A stretch of DNA of 64,000 bases from CAYSWV01 sp964434865 (GCA_964434865.1 CAYSWV010000003.1:107397-171396), one strand, 5' to 3'. Shown: positions 52,586 to 62,354, numbered from the stretch's first letter. The notes: generated by a model from the letters alone, not told the origin. Translations and numbers: made by a program.

Positions 52586-52798
52586 ATGGATCCGACTTAT
52601 CCCGCTAACACCATTCCATTGTTGCCATTGATTGTTGTTGGAGTTGGCTTTGTTGCAGCTGTTGTGATTGGTTCAGTCGCTTGGTTTAACTCAAAGCGCC
52701 CTGCTGGATGGGAAAACGCTGATCGCCCAGGCTATGTTCCTAAGGTGAGTGATGATGCGGCTCAAGAGGACGAGCAAACTTCAACATCTGACTCGTAG
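52586..52798 (+). CDS. One-helix thylakoid protein, Psb35-like
   Basis: 70 residues: a Pro-rich start MDPTYPANTIP, one membrane helix LLPLIVVGVGFVAAVVIG, then SVAWFNSKRPAGWENADRPGYVPKV and an acidic tail. The NSKRPxGWExxxRPxxVPKV segment resembles cyanobacterial Psb35 (photosystem II assembly factor); I rely on memory for this match and keep it tentative. AAGGATGA precedes the ATG. It follows the CYP38-like gene by 62 bases on the same strand, and both could serve photosystem II assembly. Confidence 0.62.
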   Translation: MDPTYPANTIPLLPLIVVGVGFVAAVVIGSVAWFNSKRPAGWENADRPGYVPKVSDDAAQEDEQTSTSDS

Positions 52799-52949
52799 AT
52801 TGCCTTTACCTCAACCGCATAGGCCTAGATCAGAGGTGTCTCGATCTCAGAGTGGATCGGCTAGGCTTAGTACTGCCGATCTAATTGGATTGAGGCCACT
52901 CAACTACCTCTCCAGACCAGTTAGAACTTCAACAGCTGTTGATCAAGTG

Positions 52950-54350
52950 CTAGAGAACTGGATGAGATCCTGTAGGAGCTGGCAATGTCACTCTAAATGT
53001 CGATCCTTGACCTAATTGGCTATCCACTTCAAGGGTTCCATCGTGATGGGTGGTGATAACCTGGGCTATCGATAGGCCTAGTCCTGATCCTTGGTGGCTA
53101 TCATGAGCCCGAGCTGGATCTACGCGATAGAAACGTTCAAAAATCTGATGTTGAGCCTCAGGGGGGATTCCAATTCCGGTATCCGCAACCTGCACTTGAA
53201 GATATGGAACTCCCTGACGACTGATGGATTTCAACAAAACCTGAACCGTGCCTCCTGATGGTGTGTACTGCAGCGCGTTAGTGACTAAGTTAGTAAAGAG
53301 GCGTGTCAGTTGATGAGCATTCCCCTTGAGTGAGTAGGCCAGTTGATCACCAGAATCACTTTCACTGGACATAATATCGAATGTGAGATTAATCTGCTTG
53401 TCTTGGGCAATCGGCTGTTGTTCTTCCATGACTTCCAATAGAATTTCGTCCAAAGGACACCACACTTCCCAATCCTGAGGTGTGATGGCACTGTCATGCC
53501 GAGCTAAAAACAACAGATCATCAACTAAATGCCCTAATCGGCGAGTTAACCGTTCGATAACGTGCCAATTGTGCTGCATCGGTGGATCAAGAGTAGGATC
53601 TGATAAAGCAACCTGAACATTAGTTTGAATGCTGGCAATCGGGCTGCGTAATTCATGGGAAGCATCAGCGGTAAATTGCTTAAGTCGATTGTAAGACTGC
53701 CAAACTGGCTCCATAGCTAGGCCAGAAAGAAACCAACCAATGGCTGCTGTGGACACTACCATTAAAATCAGCCCCAGCGTTAGATCAATACTGAGTTGAC
53801 GGATAGGTTTAGTGACTTCAAACCAGGGATGACTGACGCGCAAATAGCCAATCAGTTGATGATGGATTTGAATAGCTCGGGTTAATTGTCGGATACCATA
53901 GCCTGACCCTAGGTGAACAGTTGTAGCTTTAGCCTGAGGATAAACTGCGATATCACTAGTCTCAGCCGATGTAGCCCAAACCAGCTGCCTATCGGGACTA
54001 AACCATTCTAGATCAATTCGATCATCGTCAACCTGTCCATCCCACCCATTGATCACTTGGAGGGCCGGTAGTTCCCTTGCTTGCAGATCTGGAGCCTTAA
54101 AATCTTCAGATCGTAACGCTAGAGGGTTAGTGACTCTGAGATCTTGAGGACGAGTTTGATCGAATGAGCTATCCGTCTCCACCTGAATGGCCCGTTCAAT
54201 AACTTCAACAACATGCTTTAAAGTATCATCGATCCGCTCAATTAGAGTTTCGCGCACGTAAAAGTAAAAACCACTAGCAAATAGTAATAGGAGAACAGCC
54301 GTGACGAGAGTATACCAAATGGCCAAACGGCGGCGAGTGGCTTGAAACAT
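52950..54350 (-). CDS. Sensor histidine kinase (RppB/NrsS-like)
   Basis: 466 residues. Two membrane helices (about 12-32 and 190-212) flank a 155-residue periplasmic sensor region. His232 in FTADASHELRSPIASIQTN starts HisKA; HATPase_c is complete with N box NLVTNALQYTPSGG, G1 VADTGIGIP, F box FERFYR and G2 GSGLGLSIAQV. The short linker after helix 2 without a clear HAMP, and the SHELRSPIASIQTNVQVAL block, are like the cyanobacterial nickel/redox sensor kinases NrsS and RppB. No response regulator gene is beside it, so the partner is elsewhere. Confidence 0.86.
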   Translation of the reverse strand: MFQATRRRLAIWYTLVTAVLLLLFASGFYFYVRETLIERIDDTLKHVVEVIERAIQVETDSSFDQTRPQDLRVTNPLALRSEDFKAPDLQARELPALQVINGWDGQVDDDRIDLEWFSPDRQLVWATSAETSDIAVYPQAKATTVHLGSGYGIRQLTRAIQIHHQLIGYLRVSHPWFEVTKPIRQLSIDLTLGLILMVVSTAAIGWFLSGLAMEPVWQSYNRLKQFTADASHELRSPIASIQTNVQVALSDPTLDPPMQHNWHVIERLTRRLGHLVDDLLFLARHDSAITPQDWEVWCPLDEILLEVMEEQQPIAQDKQINLTFDIMSSESDSGDQLAYSLKGNAHQLTRLFTNLVTNALQYTPSGGTVQVLLKSISRQGVPYLQVQVADTGIGIPPEAQHQIFERFYRVDPARAHDSHQGSGLGLSIAQVITTHHDGTLEVDSQLGQGSTFRVTLPAPTGSHPVL

Positions 54351-54422
54351 AGCAGGGATCTAAAGTGGCTCTACTATCCTAGCTTGAGTGGAACCAGGCT
54401 AGGTTGACAGGTTGAGGCCGTG

Positions 54423-54644
54423 ATGACGGTATTGGTGGTGGTGTTATCGATAGTGTTTCCACCTGCTGGCATCCTATCGGCCTGGTTAATGATTCTACTG
54501 ATGGTTGATTTGGCTTTGGTGATGAATCACTTATTGAATCTAGCAATCCGCTCACTTCGGACCCTCTACTTTACAGCCTATTATGTTCAGATGAGCCGAT
54601 TGAATCCAAAATTTAATGTATCCCAGAAAACATTAGAATCTTAA
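54423..54644 (+). CDS. Small membrane protein, 73 aa
   Basis: Two hydrophobic stretches (VLVVVLSIVFPPAGILSAWLMILLMVDLALV, and LAIRSLRTLYFTAYYV), then a short polar tail. Hydrophobicity suggests a real membrane peptide; the IVFPPAGIL segment recalls the small Pmp3-type proteins only loosely. The GTG three bases before the ATG is an alternative. It stands alone, divergent from the sensor kinase. Confidence 0.45.
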   Translation: MTVLVVVLSIVFPPAGILSAWLMILLMVDLALVMNHLLNLAIRSLRTLYFTAYYVQMSRLNPKFNVSQKTLES

Positions 54645-54800
54645 TGCTTCTCTAAGATGGCTTCAGATCCAGATCTTGATGTAAATTTAAATTTTTCTTA
54701 ATCTAAACATTGAGAAGACAAAACCCTTTCTTTAGAAGAAACATGGTTACATATTAGAGTTTGCTGGGTATGACATGTCGAGCTGGGTAAGATAGTTATC

Positions 54801-56582
54801 ATGAGCCATTCAGATCGTAAACGTCGATTTTTTCTTAAGTGGTTAATCTTTGGGGGGACATCAGCAGCGTTTGTAGCCGCTTGTGGTGGTGGATCTAATG
54901 TGAGCAGCATTGCTCCAGTGGCTCCTGATGCTGCCGAGTCTGAGAGTGTAGCAGCTGCCTTTACTCGAGCGCCGGCGGTGACCTTTCCTCAGTCAGTTTG
55001 TACAGGTGATCCAACTGCAACCAGTGTGGTGGTTTGGACTCGAGCTGTGCCTATCAAGCGCAATCTGGCCACGGTGACGGTGACTTTAGAAGTGGCCAAC
55101 GATCCCTCCTTCAAAAGCATGGCTAGATCACTGACACTGAATGGGTTTCGAGTCGCAGGTTTTAATTATCGGGATCGCCCTGGAGACTATGTGGTCCGCA
55201 CTGTTTTAGAGAATTTGGCTTCAGGGCAGCAATATTACTTCCGGTTTAGAAGCCCTGATGGAACTTTGAGCCCAGTGGGTCGCTTTCGCACCATGCCCAC
55301 TACAGGCCGGACCATTCGCTTCCTTCACATGAGTTGTGCTAATGAGCCGCCCTATCCCATCGCTGGGGCGTTAGGTGCTGAGGTGCCATCGTTAAATCCC
55401 GATTTTGTCCTCTTTAATGGTGATACGGTTTATGCCGATGCCTTTTGGCTAGGTGCTCAGCCTGAACCCAATCTTGAGTTTTACCGTAATCTCTACCGGC
55501 AGCAGCGTGATCCAAGCTATACCGGAGCTGGCTTTTTAGATCTATTTGAAAATGCTCCGTTTATCAGCAACTGGGATGACCATGAAGTCAATGATGACTA
55601 TGCTGGTCGTGGCTTTTTAGGAGCGATCCAGCCCAGTGGTGTGGATGTTACTGACTTACAAGGCTTTGGCTATCAATCTTTCTTTGAGTACACCCCCGTC
55701 CAACCCCGATTTAGTGATGATGGTGGGGTGCCAACGCAAACTCGGTTATTCAGAAGGCTGCCCATTAGTCCCGATCTTGAACTTTTTGTCCTAGATTTGC
55801 GTCAATATCGAGATCTACAAGGTGGCATTATCGGGTTGGCTCCGATTATTGCAGCGCTTCCCCCTGGTTTTACTCAAGAAGAAATAATTCAGATTGTCGA
55901 GGACAGAACTGGGGTTGAAATTACGCCCCTCTTGCAACTGGCTTTGCTAGGAACACCTGAATTTGCTCAGCAGTATCTCAACTCAACTCGTACTATTTTG
56001 GGAGCACCTCAGAAAAACTGGCTCTTGAATGCTTTACGAGACTCCACGGCCACCTTCAAAGTGATCGTTAGTGAACTAGTCTTCACAGAAAATTATGCTT
56101 TACCCTATGATCGGTGGGAAGGTTACCCTCAAGATCGCCGAGATGTGATCAACTTTGTTGAGAGTAACAATATCCGTAATGTCATTGTGCTATCAGGTGA
56201 CCAACATGCGGGTCAGATCAGTCTGGTAAATCCAACCATTGACAATCAAATTCCAGCCAACCCTATCTGGGAGATTGGCACTGGTCCTACCGGTCAAAGT
56301 ACTTTAGCTCGCTCGGTGGATAGTATTGGGGCCTCTATTGGGTTCCCCATGGGGAGTGATCTTTACTATGAGCTAGTCAACTATCTAGTGGCTCCTACTC
56401 AATTTGGTGGTAAACCTGGAGCCACCCGTAATAGTCACTTGTTCTACACGATTAATGATCCCAATTACATCGCTGTTGAAGTTTCAGGGGGTCGATTTGT
56501 GGCTCAGATCAAGAACAGTTCAGGTAGTGTGGCCATTGATCCCCTAGGTCGCCGGGGTGAGATTGAAATCTTTGCAAGCTAA
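54801..56582 (+). CDS. phoD: PhoD-type alkaline phosphatase, Tat-exported lipoprotein
   Basis: 593 residues. The N-terminus has a twin-arginine motif KRRFFLK (Arg8-Arg9) and a lipobox VAAC with Cys28, so it is exported folded and lipid-anchored. The PhoD core is clear: an Ig-like N-domain, then FNGDTVYADAF, FISNWDDHEVNDDY, VLDLRQYRD, and VIVLSGDQHAGQI. PhoD hydrolyses phosphodiesters and monoesters with Ca2+ and Fe3+. A single CTTAATCT at 54697-54704 resembles one Pho-box half but a full tandem box is not seen. A terminator follows at 56620. Confidence 0.9.
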   Translation: MSHSDRKRRFFLKWLIFGGTSAAFVAACGGGSNVSSIAPVAPDAAESESVAAAFTRAPAVTFPQSVCTGDPTATSVVVWTRAVPIKRNLATVTVTLEVANDPSFKSMARSLTLNGFRVAGFNYRDRPGDYVVRTVLENLASGQQYYFRFRSPDGTLSPVGRFRTMPTTGRTIRFLHMSCANEPPYPIAGALGAEVPSLNPDFVLFNGDTVYADAFWLGAQPEPNLEFYRNLYRQQRDPSYTGAGFLDLFENAPFISNWDDHEVNDDYAGRGFLGAIQPSGVDVTDLQGFGYQSFFEYTPVQPRFSDDGGVPTQTRLFRRLPISPDLELFVLDLRQYRDLQGGIIGLAPIIAALPPGFTQEEIIQIVEDRTGVEITPLLQLALLGTPEFAQQYLNSTRTILGAPQKNWLLNALRDSTATFKVIVSELVFTENYALPYDRWEGYPQDRRDVINFVESNNIRNVIVLSGDQHAGQISLVNPTIDNQIPANPIWEIGTGPTGQSTLARSVDSIGASIGFPMGSDLYYELVNYLVAPTQFGGKPGATRNSHLFYTINDPNYIAVEVSGGRFVAQIKNSSGSVAIDPLGRRGEIEIFAS

Positions 56583-56619
56583 AGCTAACTGACTGTCTAG
56601 TATCTTTAGATTCTCATGA

Positions 56620-56641
56620 GGAAGTCACTAGGCTTCTTTTT
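56620..56641 (+). terminator. Rho-independent terminator after phoD
   Basis: GGAAGTC-ACTA-GGCTTCT: a seven-pair stem including two G-U pairs, four-base loop, then TTTTT. It lies 38 bases past the phoD stop and separates it from the convergent methyltransferase gene. Confidence 0.7.
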
Positions 56642-56656
56642 GAGTCCTCAAACTGT

Positions 56657-57856
56657 CTAAAATACTGAGCTGGGCACTGGCAATTTGAATCCTTGGAGTT
56701 GGATTGGATCCTGAAGGCCTTTAGTTTGGAGTAAAACAGTCAACTTCCCGAGGCCTAAGGGATCAATCAAGGTTTGGAGGGCCTGTCGTTGTTGCAAAAT
56801 ACGGCTGATTGGTACAGAACCTTCTAATTGGCTTAAATGAGCTAAACGTTCGATCAAGCCCAGTGAGCTGAGAAAGGATTCTTGTCGGGTTAACCCTAAG
56901 GGACTTAAACCAACCTGGAGGCCCCTTTGTTGTAAAGCTGTAAAGTCAACATGAGCGGTCATATCCTGTAATCCTAGATATTGATAGGGATTTGATCCAC
57001 TCAGATGATTGTGGTAGCACAGGAGTGTCCCCTGAGAGCGAACCGGATGATAGTAAGATGGAGCTTGATAGCCATAATCGATAGTTAAAACGTAGCCTCG
57101 CTCTAAACCATGGGCTACTGCCTGGATCCACTCTAAAGCAGCCAAATTAACTTCTGTGGTGTACCCGGTTGGATAAGTTGCAGCCGTGATATCAATGCCC
57201 ACTAGTTGAAAATAATCTTTCAGTTGAGGTGTTGATAGATCAGCAACTTGCTCAACAAAGTGACAGCCATCAAAGGTGACATAGATTTCAAATAATGATC
57301 CATCTTGAACGGTCACTCGATGCACTGGAAACGCATCCACGAGCTCATTGGAAAATAAGCACCCGACAATCGCATAGTTATGTTTAGACCTATCGTCAAG
57401 ACGCGTTAGCCAGTGAACCTTGTCATACTCTATTAATCTGCGTTTTTGAACTGCTTGCAGTGCTGTCGATCGTTCAATAATACAATACGTTAAGGTAGAC
57501 CAGAGATCAGGATGGTGATGGTATAAGTACTTTAAGAGATCTTGAGCTAGTACGCCAGATCCTGCCCCCATTTCAACGATTGTGAAGGGATCTGGTCGAT
57601 CAAGCTGGTGCCACATCTCTACGAATTGGATAGCCAAAAGTTCAGCAAAATCAGGACTCACATGAGGTGACGTTAAAAAATCTCCCCGAGGCCCTAGATT
57701 TAGAGCTCGCTGGTTATAGTAGCCATAGTCAGGATCATAAAGGGCACAATCCATAAAATCAGTAAAGGTAATCTGTTGCTGGGGATGGGACTGAATCATT
57801 TGAACAAGTCGCTGCTGAAGTTGCGTGGTAATGAACTGATCGTCAGGCTGGGACAT
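56657..57856 (-). CDS. SAM-dependent methyltransferase, MidA/NDUFAF7 family
   Basis: 399 residues. Segments typical of this family (DUF185): ALYDPDYGYYNQRALNLGPRGDFLTSPHVSPDFAELLAIQF near the start, VEMGAGSGVLAQDLL (SAM loop), CLFSNELVDAFPVHRV, and VLTIDYGYQAP. The human homologue methylates an arginine of complex I subunit NDUFS2; the cyanobacterial target may be the related NDH-1 subunit, but this is inference. It is cytosolic. The gene is divergent from hflX and convergent with phoD. Confidence 0.9.
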   Translation of the reverse strand: MSQPDDQFITTQLQQRLVQMIQSHPQQQITFTDFMDCALYDPDYGYYNQRALNLGPRGDFLTSPHVSPDFAELLAIQFVEMWHQLDRPDPFTIVEMGAGSGVLAQDLLKYLYHHHPDLWSTLTYCIIERSTALQAVQKRRLIEYDKVHWLTRLDDRSKHNYAIVGCLFSNELVDAFPVHRVTVQDGSLFEIYVTFDGCHFVEQVADLSTPQLKDYFQLVGIDITAATYPTGYTTEVNLAALEWIQAVAHGLERGYVLTIDYGYQAPSYYHPVRSQGTLLCYHNHLSGSNPYQYLGLQDMTAHVDFTALQQRGLQVGLSPLGLTRQESFLSSLGLIERLAHLSQLEGSVPISRILQQRQALQTLIDPLGLGKLTVLLQTKGLQDPIQLQGFKLPVPSSVF

Positions 57857-57926
57857 GGTTGAAAGTCGGTCTGGCTTAGATTATGATCCAGATTATCCTT
57901 ATCTATTTATGATTTACTAGATCTGC

Positions 57927-59642
57927 GTGAGTGAAATCCTGCATAGCAAAGGGCTAAAGCCTTACCAAATTAAACAACTTCACAAGCTTTACCAGCTTCG
58001 TCTCCCTCAAGATCAGTTGGTGTCTAGCGAATTTGCTCAGAGATTAGGTGCGATTGCCCAAGATTTGAATCTCCAGTCCCTGAGTGTGTATGTGAATCGA
58101 CGGGGTCAGGTGATCCGAGTGGGGGTGGGTAATCCCTTTGAGACCCAAATTCCAGCTCTAGAACTGCCACGTCAAGGGGCCGAACGATTATCCGGGATCC
58201 GTTGTATTACCACTCAACTCCATGGTCATGGACCTAGCCAACAATCTCTGATCGCTATGGCCCTCCAACGATTGGATGCCTTGATCACTCTGGTGGTGTC
58301 GGGATCTAATGGTCATCGTCGTCGAGGTGGGGCTGCTACCGGCTTTGTCAAGCAAGCTTATCTAGCCCATCTGGTCCCTGATCCCCAGCAACGCTGGACG
58401 ATTTCTGATCCGCTGGCTTTGGGCGTGGTGGTGGAACAGGATCTGGTTGATCTGGTTGAGAACCTAGAACGTGAATTTGGTCGTTGGTTTACGGCCCACC
58501 AGGTTAGTTCAACTCAAGATCGGACCATCTTAGTGGGTCTTCAGGATCAACATCAGAGCTATGAAGACTTAATGGATACTTTGACTGAGTTAGGCCGTCT
58601 AGTCGAAACCGCTGGTGGTCAGGTTTTAGAAGTTCTGTGGCAGAAGCGAGAAGGCCCCAATTCCAAAACTGTGATTGGCTCGGGTAAAGTTCAAGAGCTA
58701 GCGCTTCTGGTTCAGGATGTCGATGCAACCATGGTGGTCTTTGATCGAGAACTCACCCCTAGTCAAGTACGCTCTTTAGAGTCCCAGTTAGGCGTTAGAG
58801 TGGTGGATCGCAGCGAAGTGATCCTGGATATTTTTGCTCAACGAGCCCGAACCCGAGCTGGAAAATTACAAGTGGAGCTAGCCCAACTCAATTATTTGCT
58901 ACCTAGGCTAGCCGGTCGAGGCCGAACTATGTCGCGTTTGGGTGGGGGGATCGGCACCCGTGGGCCTGGTGAAACTCAGTTAGAGATGGAACGACGAGCC
59001 ATTCAACGCCGCATTACCAAGTTAAAGCAAGAGGTTGATCACTTGAGATCTCATCGGCAACGGCTCCGGCAACGACGAGAACAATCTGAAGTCCCTATGA
59101 TTTCAATTGTGGGCTACACCAACGCTGGTAAGTCAACCTTGCTTAATGCCCTGACTAAGTCCGATGTTTATGCAGCTGATCAATTGTTTGCAACGTTGGA
59201 TCCAACCACTCGCCGTCTGGACTTTCTGGGCAGTACCGTTCTCCTCACTGATACCGTTGGGTTTATTACCGAGCTACCCTCTCAATTGGTGGATGCCTTT
59301 CGAGCTACTCTAGAGGAAGTGACAGAAGCAGATGCCTTGTTACATGTTGTAGATCTCTCTCATCCTCATTGGGAGCGTCAAATTGAAGCTGTGGAAGCCC
59401 GCTTAGATGGGATGACCATGGCGACTGGACCCCGACAACTGGTATTCAACAAAATCGATGCTGTTGATCCCGATTGGATTGATGATATCCAAACTCTCTA
59501 TCCGCAAGCCCTATTTGTCTCAGCTCAGACCGGCACAGGGTTGGATCTTTTAAAGCAAGCCCTATGCCGATTTGGATTTCATCAGGTCCCTGATTATAAA
59601 ACTGAAGTGACTGTGATGAGCCCAGCAACGCTTTGGGTTTAA
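57927..59642 (+). CDS. hflX: GTPase HflX
   Basis: 571 residues, GTG start. An N-terminal region unique to cyanobacterial versions (about 1-195) precedes the HflX domain: VLWQKREGPNSKTVIGSGKVQEL, GPGETQLEMERRAIQRRI, then the GTPase motifs GYTNAGKST (G1), DPTTRR (G2), DTVGFI (G3), NKID (G4). HflX rescues stalled or heat-damaged ribosomes by splitting them. The stop is 9 bases from the convergent aldolase gene. Confidence 0.95.
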   Translation: MSEILHSKGLKPYQIKQLHKLYQLRLPQDQLVSSEFAQRLGAIAQDLNLQSLSVYVNRRGQVIRVGVGNPFETQIPALELPRQGAERLSGIRCITTQLHGHGPSQQSLIAMALQRLDALITLVVSGSNGHRRRGGAATGFVKQAYLAHLVPDPQQRWTISDPLALGVVVEQDLVDLVENLEREFGRWFTAHQVSSTQDRTILVGLQDQHQSYEDLMDTLTELGRLVETAGGQVLEVLWQKREGPNSKTVIGSGKVQELALLVQDVDATMVVFDRELTPSQVRSLESQLGVRVVDRSEVILDIFAQRARTRAGKLQVELAQLNYLLPRLAGRGRTMSRLGGGIGTRGPGETQLEMERRAIQRRITKLKQEVDHLRSHRQRLRQRREQSEVPMISIVGYTNAGKSTLLNALTKSDVYAADQLFATLDPTTRRLDFLGSTVLLTDTVGFITELPSQLVDAFRATLEEVTEADALLHVVDLSHPHWERQIEAVEARLDGMTMATGPRQLVFNKIDAVDPDWIDDIQTLYPQALFVSAQTGTGLDLLKQALCRFGFHQVPDYKTEVTVMSPATLWV

Positions 59643-59651
59643 ACGTAGAAA

Positions 59652-60572
59652 CTAGATCTCACCCTTGTAGATCTTCATGATGTGACCTAAGAATTTTAAA
59701 GCATCTGGTTGGGAGCGTTGAAAGGAGTTACGTCCAATAATAGAACCAAAGCCACCGCCATCTCGAATAGCCAGGGTCTGTTGAAAGATCTCGTCATCAG
59801 TGGTAGTACCCCCGCCTGAGAAAATAACGATCCGCCGACCTGCAAAGGCACACTCAACCACATGGCGAACTCGTTCGGTCAGGGTTTTGATTGGAATTTC
59901 AGTGGATTCATAGACCTTGCGAGCTGCTTCTTGTTCAATATGATCAGTTGGTAACTTAACTTTAATAATGTGAGCGCCTAGTTGGGCTGCAATATGGGCT
60001 GCATACCCACAGACGTCTATAGCTGTTTCACCCGCTTTGGATAAGCCGGTCCCGCGTGGATAGGACCAGATCACCACCACCAAACCATAACGCTTAGCTT
60101 CTGCGGCATAGGCTCGGATTTGTTCATACATTTCAAACCGATGGGATGATCCAGGATAGATAGTAAACCCAATACCTGCACAACCTAGCCTCAAGGCATC
60201 GGCCACACTACCTGTGAGAGCTTGCATGGGATCGGCTTCATGCTGGAGTAAATCATGGTCATTCACTTTTAAAATCAAAGGGATCTGCCCTGCAAAGTCT
60301 CGAGCTCCAGCCTCTAAAAAACCTAGAGGGGCTGCATAGGCATTACAACCAGCCGCAATCGCCAGCTCAAAATGGTAATGAGGATTATAAGCAGGAGGAT
60401 TAGGGGCAAAGCTGCGAGCCGGTCCATGTTCAAACCCTTGATCGACCGGTAGGATCACAAGCTTGCCTGTGCCAGCTAAAGTGCCATGATCTAACAACCG
60501 AGCTAGATTGCTTAAAGTACCGGGGTTATCGCTACCGTACCAGGACAAAATCTGGCGTGTCATCTCAGACAT
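59652..60572 (-). CDS. fbaB: Fructose-bisphosphate aldolase class I (DhnA/FbaB type)
   Basis: 306 residues. The barrel carries ILPVDQGFEHGP at its first strand, LILKVNDHDLL, VVIWSYPRGTGL, IIKVKLPTDHI (with the Schiff-base lysine), and the phosphate-binding ends IFSGGG and GSIIGRNSFQR. This is the archaeal-type class I aldolase, metal-independent, catalysing reversible splitting of fructose-1,6-bisphosphate. Most cyanobacteria rely on a class II enzyme; class I copies are an extra. The ATG at 60572 with AAGGA upstream is chosen. Confidence 0.9.
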   Translation of the reverse strand: MSEMTRQILSWYGSDNPGTLSNLARLLDHGTLAGTGKLVILPVDQGFEHGPARSFAPNPPAYNPHYHFELAIAAGCNAYAAPLGFLEAGARDFAGQIPLILKVNDHDLLQHEADPMQALTGSVADALRLGCAGIGFTIYPGSSHRFEMYEQIRAYAAEAKRYGLVVVIWSYPRGTGLSKAGETAIDVCGYAAHIAAQLGAHIIKVKLPTDHIEQEAARKVYESTEIPIKTLTERVRHVVECAFAGRRIVIFSGGGTTTDDEIFQQTLAIRDGGGFGSIIGRNSFQRSQPDALKFLGHIMKIYKGEI

Positions 60573-60694
60573 GATCAATCCTTAGTCAAGAGGTCTTCCA
60601 CAGGATAACTAAATGAGGTGAACTCAAGTGAACTCATCTGGAGGGATGGCAGTCTAAGGTAGAAGGTTCCAAACTAGCAGGGGTGAGGTCGTTT

Positions 60695-61720
60695 ATGCTC
60701 AATCAGATCAAGCCAACACGTCTAACTCAGGTCTGCCTATGGAGTTGGATCACAGTGGCAGCAGCATGCGGGAGTCAAACACCAGTAAGTGTAGAGCCAG
60801 AGTCTGACAGTAACTCCATAACTGCAGCTGTGGTCTCTCGAACCCCTGGGGCAGATGAGGGTGACACCAGTACCTTAAGAGGTCAGCTTTGTGGCCAGCG
60901 TACCTTCTTAAATGTTGCTTATCAAACTCTTCCAGGCGTTGATCCTAACTTGCTTAGTCTTGATGTCTATTTACCTGAAGATACAGCTTGCAATCGGCCC
61001 ATTGTGGTTTGGGTCCATGGAGGTGGCTGGAAGCAAGGGGATAAATCTCAAAAGATTGAAAATAAGCGGTCCTTGTTTAATGAAGCAGGCTATATTTTGG
61101 TCAGTGTTAATTATCGTTTATCCCCTGATCCGTTAGAAATCTTCAATCCATTTCGGATCAAGTACCCGATTCATCCTCAAGATGTAGCTACAGCTCTTGA
61201 CTTTATTCACAGTCAAGCGACAGCAGTTGGGGGCGATCCTAATCGAATTGCGTTGTTGGGCCATTCTGCTGGAGGTGGAATTGTTGCTTTGCTGGGTACT
61301 GATGAAAGCTTTTTACAAGCTGTGGGTCATGATTTAAATCTTTTGCAATGTGTAGGATCATTTGATACTGAAGCTTATGATATCCCCACACAACTAGAAA
61401 CTGGAACCATCAACAGTCAGCTCCTCTACATTAATGCGTTTGGTTGGGATCCTGAAGTCTTGACCGAGGCGTCACCTATGACTCATGTTGAACCTGGCAA
61501 AGGGATTCCACCCTTCTTGCTAGTCTCTCGTGGCAACCAGGATCGTCGGGCTATGGTGTCTAATTTTGCTCAGACTTTAGAAACAAGCGGCTCTGATACG
61601 ACAATTATTGATGCTTCATCGCTATCACATGAGGAAGTGAATTCTAACATTGGAAAACCCAGAGACACGATTATGACACCACCACTAATGAACTTCTTGA
61701 GCAGTTGTTTCGGTCGTTGA
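60695..61720 (+). CDS. Esterase-like alpha/beta hydrolase lipoprotein
   Basis: 341 residues. An N-terminal hydrophobic segment runs to AAAC with Cys25, a near-lipobox, so it is probably a lipoprotein. The fold motifs of carboxylesterases follow: oxyanion-hole HGGGWKQGD near residue 113, nucleophile GHSAGGG near residue 190, and a C-terminal SLSHEEVN supplying the His. Substrate unknown; homology is to BD-FAE/acetyl esterase types. ATG 60695 with GAGG seven bases upstream is chosen over GTG 60683. Confidence 0.84.
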   Translation: MLNQIKPTRLTQVCLWSWITVAAACGSQTPVSVEPESDSNSITAAVVSRTPGADEGDTSTLRGQLCGQRTFLNVAYQTLPGVDPNLLSLDVYLPEDTACNRPIVVWVHGGGWKQGDKSQKIENKRSLFNEAGYILVSVNYRLSPDPLEIFNPFRIKYPIHPQDVATALDFIHSQATAVGGDPNRIALLGHSAGGGIVALLGTDESFLQAVGHDLNLLQCVGSFDTEAYDIPTQLETGTINSQLLYINAFGWDPEVLTEASPMTHVEPGKGIPPFLLVSRGNQDRRAMVSNFAQTLETSGSDTTIIDASSLSHEEVNSNIGKPRDTIMTPPLMNFLSSCFGR

Positions 61721-61742
61721 GACTTGAGGTGGGAACTAAACA

Positions 61743-62237
61743 TTAATCCATATAAATAGCTAATTCTTGAGTATGACGATCCCACTCTGGATCTTCAATG
61801 GAATCAACAGCTTCGATCTGTTGGATATACTGTTGGGGCAGCTGATTCTCGTTGGCTCCTCTCAAGACATGCTCTTTGTACCAGTGATAAGGTTTCAGTG
61901 TTGGATCGATAGCTGTAGCATAATAGGTAATGGCTTCTAGAGAGCTTTGAGCGGTTGTGACAACAGTGACTACTTTTTCGTTATATCCGTAGCCTAATCC
62001 TTCTTTCAAATCTAAGGCTGGCTTTTCAGATCTGGCAATCTCAAAAACAACGCCCCAGATCAAACAGGTTGGATCATCAGTGGCAGCTGCATCACATTTG
62101 CTAGATCCATCTCGACTAGCCTTATGAAACTTCAGTTCGTGTCTAATTAACTGAGCTCTATTCACCACTCTGGCTGAAGGGACTCGACTAACCAACCGCC
62201 TCACTGACATATTTGAACCATAAGCAAAGTAAAGCAA
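61743..62237 (-). CDS. Gamma-glutamylcyclotransferase family protein
   Basis: 164 residues. Starts LYFAYGSNM, the hallmark loop of this family, with the catalytic Glu in LDLKEGLGYGY, and a YYATAIDPTLKPYHWYKEHVL C-terminal part. Enzymes of this type cyclise gamma-glutamyl amines or glutathione-derived peptides to 5-oxoproline. The start is a TTG (62237), supported by GAGG eight to nine bases upstream and by the family N-terminus; no ATG is closer. Convergent with the esterase gene. Confidence 0.86.
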   Translation of the reverse strand: MLYFAYGSNMSVRRLVSRVPSARVVNRAQLIRHELKFHKASRDGSSKCDAAATDDPTCLIWGVVFEIARSEKPALDLKEGLGYGYNEKVVTVVTTAQSSLEAITYYATAIDPTLKPYHWYKEHVLRGANENQLPQQYIQQIEAVDSIEDPEWDRHTQELAIYMD

Positions 62238-62354
62238 TACCCCTAACCTCTAATCCAGACACTAGCCTATCATTGAAGCTGAGCTAGTTAACCTGACCTG
62301 AGAAGGTGGTCTCTGAGCTACCTGAATTGCAGACACGTAAAGCCGGAGTTGCTT

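Noticed and set aside
54697..54704. Pho box upstream of phoD
   Set aside because: Only one CTTAATCT copy; cyanobacterial Pho boxes need tandem repeats spaced by three bases.
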